DNA from: Prostheceraeus crozeri
Taxonomy: Eukaryota > Platyhelminthes > Polycladida > Euryleptidae
Direction of reading: 5' to 3'
NCBI GenBank assembly: GCA_907163375.1
Contig: CAJQUW010014804.1
Span: forward strand, 61,615-125,614
Length of the DNA stretch: 64,000 nt
Part shown: positions 23,591-32,060 of the stretch, one piece after another
How the letters are laid out: the number at the start of each line of letters is the position of its first letter
Position numbering within the stretch: position 1 is the stretch's first letter
Notes under the pieces: model-generated
The model's input: the letters and a program-made list of their open reading frames with translations, nothing else
What the model was told of the DNA's origin: nothing
Databases searched by the model: none
Program-made: the position numbers and the translations under genes

Positions 23591-24111
23591 GTTCTTATTC
23601 TCGCATGATTGTTATTCCTCAGGATGAATATGTACAATTGACTGCCATGCAGCAAGTAAAGCAACCTCTTGCATATCAAATGTATAGGAAAGAAATAGAT
23701 TATCAGCAAAATGTTCACATCAAAGATCCACATCGTGCTGTATTATTACAATCGGAAACTGTTGAGCAATTGAAAAACTTGAAGAATAAGATGCGTGACT
23801 CTGTATCGACTGCTACACCTTTAGCATCTCGCGCACATGCCATATCTCTTTTCAATAGTATTGAACCCCATCTCAATGTAAATGATAGAGGAGAAATCAT
23901 TACAGAAGAAAATAAAGTGATTGATGCTTCACGTTATGAAGACTTGATTCAGTATGCGACACGTCAGGGCGATGTTTCACCTGGTCCCCCTCCCACACTC
24001 ACTAAGCAAACAAGAGGAAGAACTCGACGTAGATCTACATCACCACTAAAACTAGTAAAAGGAAAACGTAAAACAGCTCCTCCTAGGAAATACATGTTCT
24101 CAGACTATTAA
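23587..24111 (+). CDS. Polinton protein of unknown function following the ATPase
   Basis: 174 residues. It begins MSSYSRMIVIPQDEYVQL, has a charged middle (VEQLKNLKNKMRDS, likely helical) and a strongly basic, serine-rich tail (TRGRTRRRSTSPLKLVKGKRK) that ends KYMFSDY. Proteins of this type commonly follow the ATPase in Polintons but have no assigned function. The basic tail suggests nucleic-acid binding or nuclear import. It overlaps the ATPase stop by four bases. The frame looks whole. Confidence 0.6.
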   Translation: MSSYSRMIVIPQDEYVQLTAMQQVKQPLAYQMYRKEIDYQQNVHIKDPHRAVLLQSETVEQLKNLKNKMRDSVSTATPLASRAHAISLFNSIEPHLNVNDRGEIITEENKVIDASRYEDLIQYATRQGDVSPGPPPTLTKQTRGRTRRRSTSPLKLVKGKRKTAPPRKYMFSDY

Positions 24112-24112
24112 T

Positions 24113-24328
24113 ATGAAGCAAATGTGTTGCTTGCCATGTAATGAGCCGCCAGAGGTGAGTGTCGTTGTCACTTGCACTTGCTGCGCCAGCTCTCACAATG
24201 AAACCCCTAATCAATGTGAACACGATCGCAAAACCGCTAAAGCTAAATGCTGCAGTTGTTGTAAATGTAGAAAGGTAAGAAAACAAAAGGATGAGAAGGA
24301 GGAAAAAGAGTCAGTCGTCATCGACTGA
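24113..24328 (+). CDS. Small cysteine-rich protein
   Basis: 71 residues with about 15 cysteines grouped in pairs (CCLPC, CTCC, KCCSCCKCRK), then a charged tail (KQKDEKEEKE). It probably binds zinc. A splice donor-like AAAG|GTAAGA at about 24274 lies inside the frame, so the natural end may be different. It overlaps the start of the integrase frame by 38 bases. No family recognised. Confidence 0.4.
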   Translation: MKQMCCLPCNEPPEVSVVVTCTCCASSHNETPNQCEHDRKTAKAKCCSCCKCRKVRKQKDEKEEKESVVID

Positions 24329-25379
24329 GCGTTTGAAGTCAATCTATTATGATGTAAAACATCCGGCAGGATTTGCATCTGTCAAGAAATTATCAAAAGC
24401 GAGTGGTCTTCCACAATCACAAGTGAAACGATGGTTAAAGGGTCAGGCTACCTATACACTCCACAAACAAGCGAAAAAGAAGTACCGCACCCGCCATTAT
24501 ATTGTTCATGACATCGATGAACAGTGGCAAGCAGATTTGTGCGATGTCGCCTCCATTTGAAAACATAACTCGGGCAATAATTTTATTTTAACCGTCATTG
24601 ATATTTTCTCACGTTATGCGTGGGCTCAACCTTTAAAAACTAAAGAAGGGAAAGGAGTAGCAAAAGCATTCCAAACAATTTTTCTAGAAGGTTGCATTCC
24701 AAAAAGAATTCAGAGTGATCAAGGAAAAGAGTTTGAAAATCAGCATGTGAGAAGATTATTTGAGAGGCATGACATTGAGTTGTTTAGTGTAAAGAGTGCT
24801 TATAAAGCTGCACTCGTTGAACGTTTTAATCGCACATTAAAAAATCGCTTGTGGCGACATTTTACTGCCAACTTGACACAAAATTGGACAAAGGTTCTAC
24901 AAGATACACCCCATGCCTACAATCACTCTATCCATCGTTCTATTGGACTCAGACCAGTAGATGTAAATGCTGACAATGTAGATAAAGTGCGCGAATCATT
25001 CCAACGTAAACGCACTCATGTGAAAAGTGATGTGAAAATTGGTGATAAAGTTCGTATCTCAAAAGTGAAAAGTGTTTTTGCTAAAGGGTACCTTCCGAAT
25101 TGGACAGAGGAGGTATTTACAGTATCAAGGATTGATCAAAAAGACTCTCCCACCACCTACAAGCTGAAAGATTACGATAATGAAGAAATTGAGGGTAGCT
25201 TTTACCGCGATGAGATTGAGGTAGTCACTGAAAGTGAAACATATTTGGTAGAGAAAATCATTCGATGTAAAAAACGGCAAGGTGAAGAATGGTGTCTTGT
25301 TAAATGGACTGGTTATCCTTCAAGTATGAACTCTTGGATGCGTCGTGCCGACATCTTTCATCTAAGTGATCGACAGTGA
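24291..25379 (+). pseudogene. Polinton integrase (retroviral-type, with chromodomain)
   Basis: Retroviral-like DDE integrase of the Polinton family, which joins element DNA to host DNA with a 6-bp stagger (matching the GGCCTA duplication seen here). Visible parts in order: a helical N-terminal DNA-binding part (KKLSKASGLPQSQVKRWLKG), the zinc-finger side region and DEQWQADLCDV (first catalytic aspartate), the catalytic-core end (VERFNRTLKNRLWRHF with the glutamate), the linker YNHSIHRSIGLRPVD, and a C-terminal chromodomain (EWCLVKWTGYPSSMNSW). It is broken, with about one break. Confidence 0.93.
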
Positions 25380-25420
25380 TTCATGCAAAGTTGTAACTAA
25401 CAATGTTTAGGGTTTGAGCT

Positions 25421-25876
25421 ATGAATCCAACTGCCTCATTTTATTCGCGACCCTCCTATGTAAGTGGTGGAGGACAAATTTACATCGGCGCTCGCCGCCA
25501 ACGTGGAGGTAGCATACTTGATGCACTGAAATCTGTTGTAGCACCTCTCATATCTAATGTCGGAAGATCTTTAAAACGAAATGTTTTAAGTAATGCCGTT
25601 GGCTTTGCTGGTGATGTTGCTAGTGATCTTTCCAGAAGTAGAAGTTTTAAGAGCAGTTTGTTGAATCGTGGGAAGGAACGCGGTTTAAAAACATTGAAGC
25701 AGACCTTTGCTGGTGTTACTCAAAGAAGGAAATCGCCTAAACGAATGAATAAAGGAAGAAGGAAACATCGCGGAGCTGGTAAGGTGCGATCTTCAGTCAA
25801 AAGGCATTCACGCAAACGTCGCAGAGGCTCTAATCATTCAACAGGCGCTAAACGACGACGCTGCCATAACTTCTAA
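25421..25876 (+). CDS. Polinton minor virion protein, pVI/core-like basic protein
   Basis: 151 residues. The N-terminus has the recurring Polinton signature GGGQIYIGARRQRGGS followed by an amphipathic stretch (ILDALKSVVAPLISNVGRSL). The C-terminal half is extremely basic (KRRKHRG-type runs, RSSVKRHSRKRRRG, KRRRCHNF). The combination recalls adenovirus pVI plus pX/pVII: a capsid-lining, membrane-active helix and a DNA-condensing tail. It lies three bases before the capsid gene. The frame looks whole. Confidence 0.7.
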   Translation: MNPTASFYSRPSYVSGGGQIYIGARRQRGGSILDALKSVVAPLISNVGRSLKRNVLSNAVGFAGDVASDLSRSRSFKSSLLNRGKERGLKTLKQTFAGVTQRRKSPKRMNKGRRKHRGAGKVRSSVKRHSRKRRRGSNHSTGAKRRRCHNF

Positions 25877-25878
25877 TC

Positions 25879-27156
25879 ATGGAGTGTAAAACTTCCGGGT
25901 TTTGTTTGTTTGATCAACAAGCCATACAGACAGATATTCTTAGTTCAAGTATTGTAGATTATCATCCTCGAACAGCTGAGAATGCTGGCCCCATTGAATT
26001 TGTTATTCCTGGTGGTAGTGATGACTACATAGATTTCAGTTATACGATGGTTGATTTGAGGTTTAGAATTCAGCAAGCAGATGGAACTGCTATTGACGAT
26101 GCACATAAAGTTGGACTGAACAATTTACCATTGACTACATTACTTCGCGATGTTTCTCTAACGATTGGAGAGCAGCAGGTGGAAGGTGGTCAAAGCGATT
26201 ATCCCTATAAATCATATTTCAATCATGTATCACAGTTTCATCCAGCAGCACAAAAAAGTCATATGGAAGCCATGGGATGGTACAGAGATGAAGCAGGAAA
26301 ATTTGATGCTGAAACAAACAGTGGCTTTGTAAAGCGATCTGCTATGATTAAAGATAGTAAAGTATGTCAGCTATATGGTCCGCTGAATTTAGACTTCTTT
26401 AGACAGTCAAAGTTTTTACTATGTAATACCAGCATGCGACTCAAGCTGACATTGAATAAGCCTGAATTTGCGCTGAATGCATTTGCTAAAGTTGACAATT
26501 TTAGAATTCATGTGGTAATTATTGCACTTTACATTCGTCGAGTAGTACCGAATCCAAGTGTCATTAGAGGACATGCTGAAGGTCTTAACCGCCAAAATGC
26601 CATTTACCCCATTCAGCATACAAAGCTTCTCACCTTTACAATTCCGAAAGATCAAAAGAGTTTCATGAAAGATGGCCTCTTTCCATCGGAAGCACCGAAG
26701 CTCCTCATGGTGGCAATGGTTGAAAATGATGCATTTAATGGTAATATAAAGAAGAATCCTTTCAATTTTAAATACAATCAGTTAAGTGAAATTGCTTTAC
26801 GTGTAAATGGTGTGAGTCATCCTGGTCCACCCTACAAACCAGATTTTGCTGCGGATCAATTTATGCGCAGTTATGTTGATTTTATGGATGTCTTTGGCTT
26901 TTACAATACGGATGACACCAACGGACTGACTATGAAAGAGTTTAAGAGTGGATATACTATTTATGCATTTGATTTGACTGCTGACAGCGATATTAGTGCA
27001 CCCTATCGTCAAGCGAACGTCCCTCATAATATTCGTTTGGATTTGACGTTCAAAAGAACACTACCTGAGACGATCAATGTATTAATTTATGCAGTCTTCG
27101 ATTCAAATATTGAAATTACAAAGTATCGTGACGTGATTCTTCAGTATAATCGTTAA
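25879..27156 (+). CDS. Polinton major capsid protein
   Basis: 425 residues. The sequence fits the invertebrate 'F54H12.2-like' Polinton proteins: an N-terminal part with VDYHPRTAENAGPIEFVI and YIDFSYTMVDLRFRI, a middle with CQLYGPLNLDFFRQSKFLL, and a conserved end (NIRLDLTFKRTLPETINVLI, then YAVFDSNIEITKYRDV). These are regarded as jelly-roll capsid proteins of adenovirus-like virions; that assignment is from family knowledge. It sits between the pVI-like gene and the protease, as expected. Its stop overlaps the protease start by one base (TAATG). The frame looks whole. Confidence 0.75.
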   Translation: MECKTSGFCLFDQQAIQTDILSSSIVDYHPRTAENAGPIEFVIPGGSDDYIDFSYTMVDLRFRIQQADGTAIDDAHKVGLNNLPLTTLLRDVSLTIGEQQVEGGQSDYPYKSYFNHVSQFHPAAQKSHMEAMGWYRDEAGKFDAETNSGFVKRSAMIKDSKVCQLYGPLNLDFFRQSKFLLCNTSMRLKLTLNKPEFALNAFAKVDNFRIHVVIIALYIRRVVPNPSVIRGHAEGLNRQNAIYPIQHTKLLTFTIPKDQKSFMKDGLFPSEAPKLLMVAMVENDAFNGNIKKNPFNFKYNQLSEIALRVNGVSHPGPPYKPDFAADQFMRSYVDFMDVFGFYNTDDTNGLTMKEFKSGYTIYAFDLTADSDISAPYRQANVPHNIRLDLTFKRTLPETINVLIYAVFDSNIEITKYRDVILQYNR

Positions 27157-27617
27157 TGAGTTGGTTGACTGCTGACGATATTAAAACTAAAGTACAGCGT
27201 AATGCAGACGAAGCGACGTTGAAAGCTTTCGATAATGTCTATTCGCTCGATACCTTACCACCTGCAGTAAATCACTATCCCATCTTTATTGTGCTAAACA
27301 CTCATTCGCAGAATTTAGGCGGTGAGCATTGGAAAGCGATCTTTATTGGAGAAGACCGACGTGGTGAACTATTTAACTCTCTTGATCAACCTCCAAATAT
27401 ACCAACACAGCAGTGGTTGAGAAAACATACGCGTCAATATCAGCGAAATGAACGCATACTACAACATCCACTTTCATCAACGTGTGGTGCTTTTGTACTG
27501 TACTTCATCTTAAAACGTTTACATGCATCTCGATTTGTATCTGTTATTCAAAACTTTTCATGTAATCCATCCTCTAATGAAAAAATGATTTGTAAGTTCT
27601 ATCATGATTTGAAATAA
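27156..27617 (+). CDS. Adenain-type cysteine protease of the Polinton
   Basis: 153 residues. It is a C5/Ulp-like protease that matures capsid proteins. Catalytic histidine lies in GGEHWKAIFIG, the acidic partner in GELFNSLDQPP, and the catalytic cysteine in SSTCGAFVLYFILKRL, with the usual glutamine candidate between. Length and order fit the adenovirus protease family. It is the last gene of the rightward block, converging on the TBP-like gene. AATAAA at about 27615 sits right at its end. The frame looks whole. Confidence 0.92.
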   Translation: MSWLTADDIKTKVQRNADEATLKAFDNVYSLDTLPPAVNHYPIFIVLNTHSQNLGGEHWKAIFIGEDRRGELFNSLDQPPNIPTQQWLRKHTRQYQRNERILQHPLSSTCGAFVLYFILKRLHASRFVSVIQNFSCNPSSNEKMICKFYHDLK

Positions 27618-27645
27618 AAACATCATGTTGGAAAAATTGTTTTTT
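27613..27645. terminator. Shared poly(A) region between converging genes
   Basis: Rightward AATAAA (27615-27620) and leftward AATAAA (27636-27641 on the minus strand) lie about 20 bases apart between the ends of the protease and TBP-like frames. This is a compact bidirectional end signal. Confidence 0.6.
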
Positions 27646-28189
27646 ATTTTACAATCCGCTGGGTACGTACATACTCGATGAGATAGTCTAGGATCACATT
27701 TGCTTGTACATGAGATTTTAATCCAGTAATGATCACTTTACTATTATGAAAGATTGCAACATGCACAGGTAACCAACAACTAATGAGAGCTGCAGGAAAA
27801 AGTTCGGGTTCATAACACAAATTGTAACTGCTGGTACGAATCTTCAAAAATGATACACTGTCACTCAATTGAGTAGAGATCACCATATTGTCCACAGTCA
27901 GATTCGACATCACACACCTCTCCCTCTTCCATATCCGACGTAGTAGTCTCTGTAGCTCTAAGCGCATTGACTGCGCCGATGAATGAGAAAGGGCGCCGAG
28001 AATCTGTACAGTCCCATTTGGGAAGAGTTGAAGATTCCGTGAATTGTTCATCTTCACCACTAACATTTGAGGTCGGCCCGGGTAATACTTGCTGTTTGGA
28101 AGGTGTTGGTGTAATGTTGTGAGATCGATTTTGGTGTAGAGTCTGAAGCGACGGAGAATGTTGACGATGGTGTAGCGATGGCGCTTCAT
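27644..28189 (-). CDS. TATA-binding protein homologue encoded by the Polinton
   Basis: 181 residues from the ATG at 28189. The protein has the two-repeat saddle layout of TBP. Repeat 1: IVNILRRFRLYTKIDLTTL, then YYPGRPQMLVVKM, then LQLFPNGTVQILGA (family: IVNIVATVNLDCKLDLKTI, YNPKRFAAVIMRI, ALIFSSGKMVCTGAK). Repeat 2: VDNMVIST (family: QNMVGS), then CYEPELFPAALIS (family: YEPELFPGLIY), then VAIFHNSKVIITGLKSH (family: LIFVSGKVVLTGAK). TBP binds TATA boxes and nucleates transcription complexes. The DNA-facing phenylalanine pairs are only partly kept. The frame looks whole. It lies directly downstream of two PC4-like genes on the same strand. Confidence 0.9.
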   Translation of the reverse strand: MKRHRYTIVNILRRFRLYTKIDLTTLHQHLPNSKYYPGRPQMLVVKMNNSRNLQLFPNGTVQILGALSHSSAQSMRLELQRLLRRIWKRERCVMSNLTVDNMVISTQLSDSVSFLKIRTSSYNLCYEPELFPAALISCWLPVHVAIFHNSKVIITGLKSHVQANVILDYLIEYVRTQRIVK

Positions 28190-28511
28190 GATGAAAAAAT
28201 GAGTAAATTGAGCGATGTACCTTCCTTTTATACTTTTCCCAACTACCTTGATGAAATGTGAAGTTAGTATGGAGTTGGGAATGATAGAGTTGAATTCGCC
28301 GTTTGTTGACGCGCAACCAGATGCGATTTCCAATACGTGAATGTCTTTTCATATAGAAGTATTTCAAATCCTTCATGATATGATGTAGAGATTGAAAATG
28401 ACGATAAGATAAAGCAAACTCTCTTCTCACATTTCCAGTTGAATCTTTGAAATAGACGTTTCGATCATGATCCGTTTCAATACGTTGTAGGGAATCTAAT
28501 TTCCAACTCAT
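27861..28511 (-). CDS. PC4-like protein, copy 2, with long C-terminal extension
   Basis: 216 residues in the visible frame. The first 110 or so residues are a clear paralogue of the neighbour at 28534-28890: LDSLQRIETDHDRNVYFK, LSYRHFQSLHHIMKDL, GNRIWLRV, WEKYKRKVHRSIYSFF. The order beta-strands then a helix after a LS/T-x-R-x-F-x-x-L pattern resembles the PC4/p15 single-strand DNA-binding and coactivator domain ([10 protein letters not shown]...L). The rest is low-complexity and overlaps the TBP-like gene in another frame, so it may not be a natural part of the protein. PC4 kinship is inferred from pattern, not certain. Confidence 0.5.
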   Translation of the reverse strand: MSWKLDSLQRIETDHDRNVYFKDSTGNVRREFALSYRHFQSLHHIMKDLKYFYMKRHSRIGNRIWLRVNKRRIQLYHSQLHTNFTFHQGSWEKYKRKVHRSIYSFFHHEAPSLHHRQHSPSLQTLHQNRSHNITPTPSKQQVLPGPTSNVSGEDEQFTESSTLPKWDCTDSRRPFSFIGAVNALRATETTTSDMEEGEVCDVESDCGQYGDLYSIE

Positions 28512-28533
28512 GGTGCGTGGTAGTCATGTCTGA

Positions 28534-28890
28534 TTAAGATTTGCATAGTAGGGAGATGAACTCACGACGAATAAATGTCATGATGGAGCGATGTATGTAT
28601 CTTCTATACTTCTCCCAATTGTATTTGCGAAATGAGAAACAATTTGCGGAATGAGAATGGCAGATTTGAATTTCATTTCTGTAATGTTGAAGCCAAACTT
28701 GATCACCCAAGGAGATGAATCTTAATGTTTCAAAATATTCCAAATCCCTCATGATATCATTGAGGTTGACAAATTGTCGCCATGTTAATGTAATACCTCT
28801 TGATGTATGACCATGAGAATTTTTGAAATGTACGTTTCCATTACGATCAACTCTGATATATTGTAGAGAGTCCAAAATCCAAGTCTTCAT
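28534..28890 (-). CDS. PC4-like protein, copy 1
   Basis: 118 residues. It begins MKTWILDSLQYIRVDRNGN, continues with RGITLTWRQFVNLNDIMRDL (compare the PC4 helix lead [20 protein letters not shown]), then LGDQVWLQHY and WEKYRRYIHRSIMTFIRR. A tandem duplicate follows at 28511-27861, 22 bases away on the same strand. The likely role is single-strand DNA binding or a transcription cofactor working with the TBP-like protein; this is inference. The frame looks whole. Confidence 0.55.
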   Translation of the reverse strand: MKTWILDSLQYIRVDRNGNVHFKNSHGHTSRGITLTWRQFVNLNDIMRDLEYFETLRFISLGDQVWLQHYRNEIQICHSHSANCFSFRKYNWEKYRRYIHRSIMTFIRREFISLLCKS

Positions 28891-28925
28891 GATGTTATGT
28901 AAAGCCGCAGATCAGCAATATCAAA

Positions 28926-29474
28926 ATGTCGTTTTATCATATTTTGCTTAGCAATGCGGCCGCAAATAGATTTGGTAGTGATCGAGCCGCACTCTTTTCT
29001 ACTCCCATTGATTATGCACAACAGCTAAATGGAAAGTGAGAAGTGGGTGTCACTCAACTTGTTCATAGCAACTGTGTCTATACTTTTGATCATGAGGTGA
29101 TGACTATTCATATGAGACGCACAGCTGCTTACCAATGTGAAAAGGGCTGTCGAGTATACATTCCACAGTGGCCAAAGAAAGATCTCTTATCATGTAAAAA
29201 GTTTATAAATGATTTCTTGAATAAAGCGTGTAAACATATTGTCCAATTTACTCCGCACAATGATGATCATAATTATGTACATCATGTAGTTGAGAAAGAT
29301 TGGATTGTTGGTTTAAGTCCAAGTTTAAGAAATGATTTAGGTTACCTCGCTAGCGCCTTAACAAGCTATGATAATTTTAATGTTAATTACCACATAAGTG
29401 GTCATAAACAGTTAATATATCGAGAGGAAGCTTATTATGTAGATCTTATTCCAAAAATGAGAAGACGTTGGTGA
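28926..29474 (+). pseudogene. Polinton paralogue family, member 1 (unknown virion or surface protein)
   Basis: The N-terminal pattern (FYHILLSNAA..., ST-PIDYAQQLNGK, EVGVTQLVHSNCVYTF) is that of a family repeatedly seen in Polintons of invertebrates, with a leader ending in L-x-G-x-W-E-V-G. Later parts include HHVVEKDWIVGLSPSLRNDL. Function is not established; a capsid accessory or vertex role is possible. It opens the rightward block that ends at 31881. It looks broken, with about one break. Confidence 0.5.
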
Positions 29475-29932
29475 AGAAGATTGTGATTAAGCCAAGAAAG
29501 ACAAACATGACTCCTGAAACATTATTGAAGAAATTTAATTATCTCCTTCGAGTTGATGGTAAACAAGTGGCAACATTGACTTATATCAAATCATCTAATC
29601 ATATTGCAATAATTAAATTAAATGATGATGATCTAGTATTAGTTTGTTCAAAAGATTTTCATCAGTTCTTACGACATCGTTCTGCAGCTGTTCATGGAAA
29701 ATTTGATATGCAACATTTACCATGTGAAAGGTCAAATCAATTTGATACAGAATGGACCGTATCTTTATACAGAAAGTGTGTAGAGCCTTTAGGTGGTATC
29801 TTACATGAAACAAGAGTGTTGATGCCTCGCATTATTACTTCAGTTAAATTGGTTGTAGATTATTTAAATGAAGTGATTAATGAGCAACAAATTTCATTTT
29901 CTGAAAAAGAAGGTGTTTGTCTCTCACTATAA
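29468..29932 (+). CDS. Polinton paralogue family, member 2
   Basis: About 140-154 residues. It shares a layout with the 447-residue protein at 30538-31881: LVLVCSKDFHQFLRHR (versus LTVYFSPTLRHFVRHY), EWTVSLYRKC (versus EWWVDIYGDR), and LMPRIITSVKLVVDYLNEVI (versus IMPRLYHTVESFIHVVNPYI). Its first ATG is at 29507, inside the frame. No enzymatic motif is seen. It overlaps member 1 by seven bases. Confidence 0.45.
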   Translation: MVKKIVIKPRKTNMTPETLLKKFNYLLRVDGKQVATLTYIKSSNHIAIIKLNDDDLVLVCSKDFHQFLRHRSAAVHGKFDMQHLPCERSNQFDTEWTVSLYRKCVEPLGGILHETRVLMPRIITSVKLVVDYLNEVINEQQISFSEKEGVCLSL

Positions 29933-30537
29933 GTGGAAAAGATATTGAACTAATTATGGATAAAACTCTAATGGACATTTTGGTTTTTGATCAAAATATC
30001 TTTAAAAGTGGTATGTAACCAAAGCTAGCGCAGACATGTCACTATCGCGTCGTTAACTATTTTTTCGAATATTTCCAATATTGGTGAAGATAGTACGTGT
30101 GGATGTGTTGCTCCTGTGCTAGCATGATGTACCATACCAGCAAAAAGCTGCAGTATTTTTTCTGAGAGCTACCTTTCAAGAAAGTGGCATTATAGCTGAA
30201 AAATCAAACTACTACATCCCACAAATTGATATTTGCAACGATGCGCGACTGCTGTCTTTCATTCCTTTTCATAATAAAGTGTGACAAGTATCACACTCCA
30301 TTTTTTTAATGCAAAGAGTTAGCAAAAGTATGCTAAATTATTTTTTTCCAATGTGAAATCTATGAAAGTGGAAAATAAAGACTCGTTTTTAATTACTTGC
30401 TTCTATGATAATGCTTGAATAAAATAATTTCAATAAAATAAACCAATAGACTATCGAGTAGAATTCCACTAGGCACTACATTAGGAATGGAGAGGTTGGG
30501 TTTCTGATAGTTTGCTATGGATATTAGTATTTAGAAT
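29933..30537. other. Gap inside the Polinton, no gene seen
   Basis: AT-rich, with AATAAA-type signals around 30374 and 30418-30440. No frame, promoter or repeat that I can support. Confidence 0.4.
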
Positions 30538-31881
30538 GTGAATGATTTGGAAGAAATGATATTGACTCCTTGCACCCATGATGGAATAATGATGAATAAT
30601 GCATTCCAGTTCCCATACAATTTAACGTCAGATGGAAAGTGGAACTATGAATGGATTCAGATAAAATCAGATTATTATGAACCATTCGGGAATGAGAAAA
30701 TTATTAAGGCATTCAACAGTGGTAATACTTCCATCATGAAGAATAAGGATCAGAAGGTTTATGAGTTTACTATCTATCATTGGAGTGGGAGACAGTTCCT
30801 TCGCTTTCATTCTTTTACTAAAGGTCTTACACTGAGGTTGGATAATGAATTCTATCCGCATCTCGGTTTTGGCCATGGACTACATCTAACGTCAATTGCT
30901 ACTGCAAATGTTAAAAAAGTTTATTCAAATCAAATCAACAAATTTCATCATAAATTTAAAATATTTGATGAAGATGTTGTAGAATGCGAAGAACGCATCA
31001 TTTTGAAAAAGCGTGGTGTTCAACCTTTATCACTTATTGAGTTAGTAAAACGATGGGATGAGACTGTGGGTAAGAAGTATGGAGAGAAAATTATGGCGGA
31101 CAAAAATAAGTTGGTCATTCAGAAATATAATGACAAACTTACAGTTTATTTCTCTCCAACCTTGCGTCATTTTGTAAGACATTATACACCTATTATTGGA
31201 AGCGGTCTGGTGTATGCTTCTCATGAATATCACACTAAAGCTGATTCAGTTAATGATGAATGGTGGGTGGACATCTATGGTGATCGCATCAAGAAAATTT
31301 ACCAGTCTTATGAAGAATCTAAAGTTGCTATCAATATAATGCCGCGTCTATATCATACAGTTGAAAGCTTCATTCATGTAGTAAATCCTTATATACAACA
31401 GAAGTTGAAGCATGTGATGAAAAGTAAATATGATGTAAAGACACACCACATTTCGTTTTCAATTGAAAATCAACGCGTTGTTCTGAAACTGGGTGATGAC
31501 ATTCAATGTCAATTGAGTAAAAATTTGAAAAAACTCTTTGGTTTTTCAATGCTACAAACTGTGTTTACTGCTGCGCATACGATTGGTATAGAAACACCAA
31601 TGACACTTGATAAACATGAACAGCACCTTTACATTCAAAGTGATTTGATTCTTCCTATTTCTGTTGGTGAGAAAAAAGAATACATTTTACGTGATTTCAT
31701 TCATGATAAAAACGCTTTATATGGAATAGTCGAGAAGATGTTTCAATCTATTTTCCATCATCCCGTCGTCAAACAAACTATGCCCTCTATTGCTATCAAA
31801 ATTACCAATGGTTTACAAGAGTGCATCCATGTGAAAGATACTAAATCCCTCGTAACTTTAGTGTTTCGGAAAACAAAGTGA
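30538..31881 (+). CDS. Polinton paralogue family, member 3 (447 residues)
   Basis: The frame first has a non-ATG codon; the first ATG is at 30556, giving about 441 residues. The protein appears to hold two or more related modules: YNDKLTVYFSPTLRHFVRHY, NDEWWVDIYG, IMPRLYHTVESFIHVVN, then HHISFSIENQRVVLKLGDDI, LKKLFGF, and a C-terminal HLYIQSDLILPISVGEKKEY. The ending recalls the Polinton family whose members close with a 'YIYSDII...VG' stretch. Function unknown; a virion role is likely from context. AATAAA lies just after the stop (31906). The frame looks whole. Confidence 0.55.
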   Translation: MNDLEEMILTPCTHDGIMMNNAFQFPYNLTSDGKWNYEWIQIKSDYYEPFGNEKIIKAFNSGNTSIMKNKDQKVYEFTIYHWSGRQFLRFHSFTKGLTLRLDNEFYPHLGFGHGLHLTSIATANVKKVYSNQINKFHHKFKIFDEDVVECEERIILKKRGVQPLSLIELVKRWDETVGKKYGEKIMADKNKLVIQKYNDKLTVYFSPTLRHFVRHYTPIIGSGLVYASHEYHTKADSVNDEWWVDIYGDRIKKIYQSYEESKVAINIMPRLYHTVESFIHVVNPYIQQKLKHVMKSKYDVKTHHISFSIENQRVVLKLGDDIQCQLSKNLKKLFGFSMLQTVFTAAHTIGIETPMTLDKHEQHLYIQSDLILPISVGEKKEYILRDFIHDKNALYGIVEKMFQSIFHHPVVKQTMPSIAIKITNGLQECIHVKDTKSLVTLVFRKTK

Positions 31882-32060
31882 AGTCATTGTGATATGTTTA
31901 TTGAAATAAAAATATGTGTATGAAAAAGTCTTTTCACAGATATAGGGGGAATGGGCTGACTGTAGGCATATATTCACAAGGAAGAAACGATCTTATGCGA
32001 TACATAAAACAACCATGTATATCTACAAAAAGCAACATCAAAATACTGAGTTAAAGTTGA

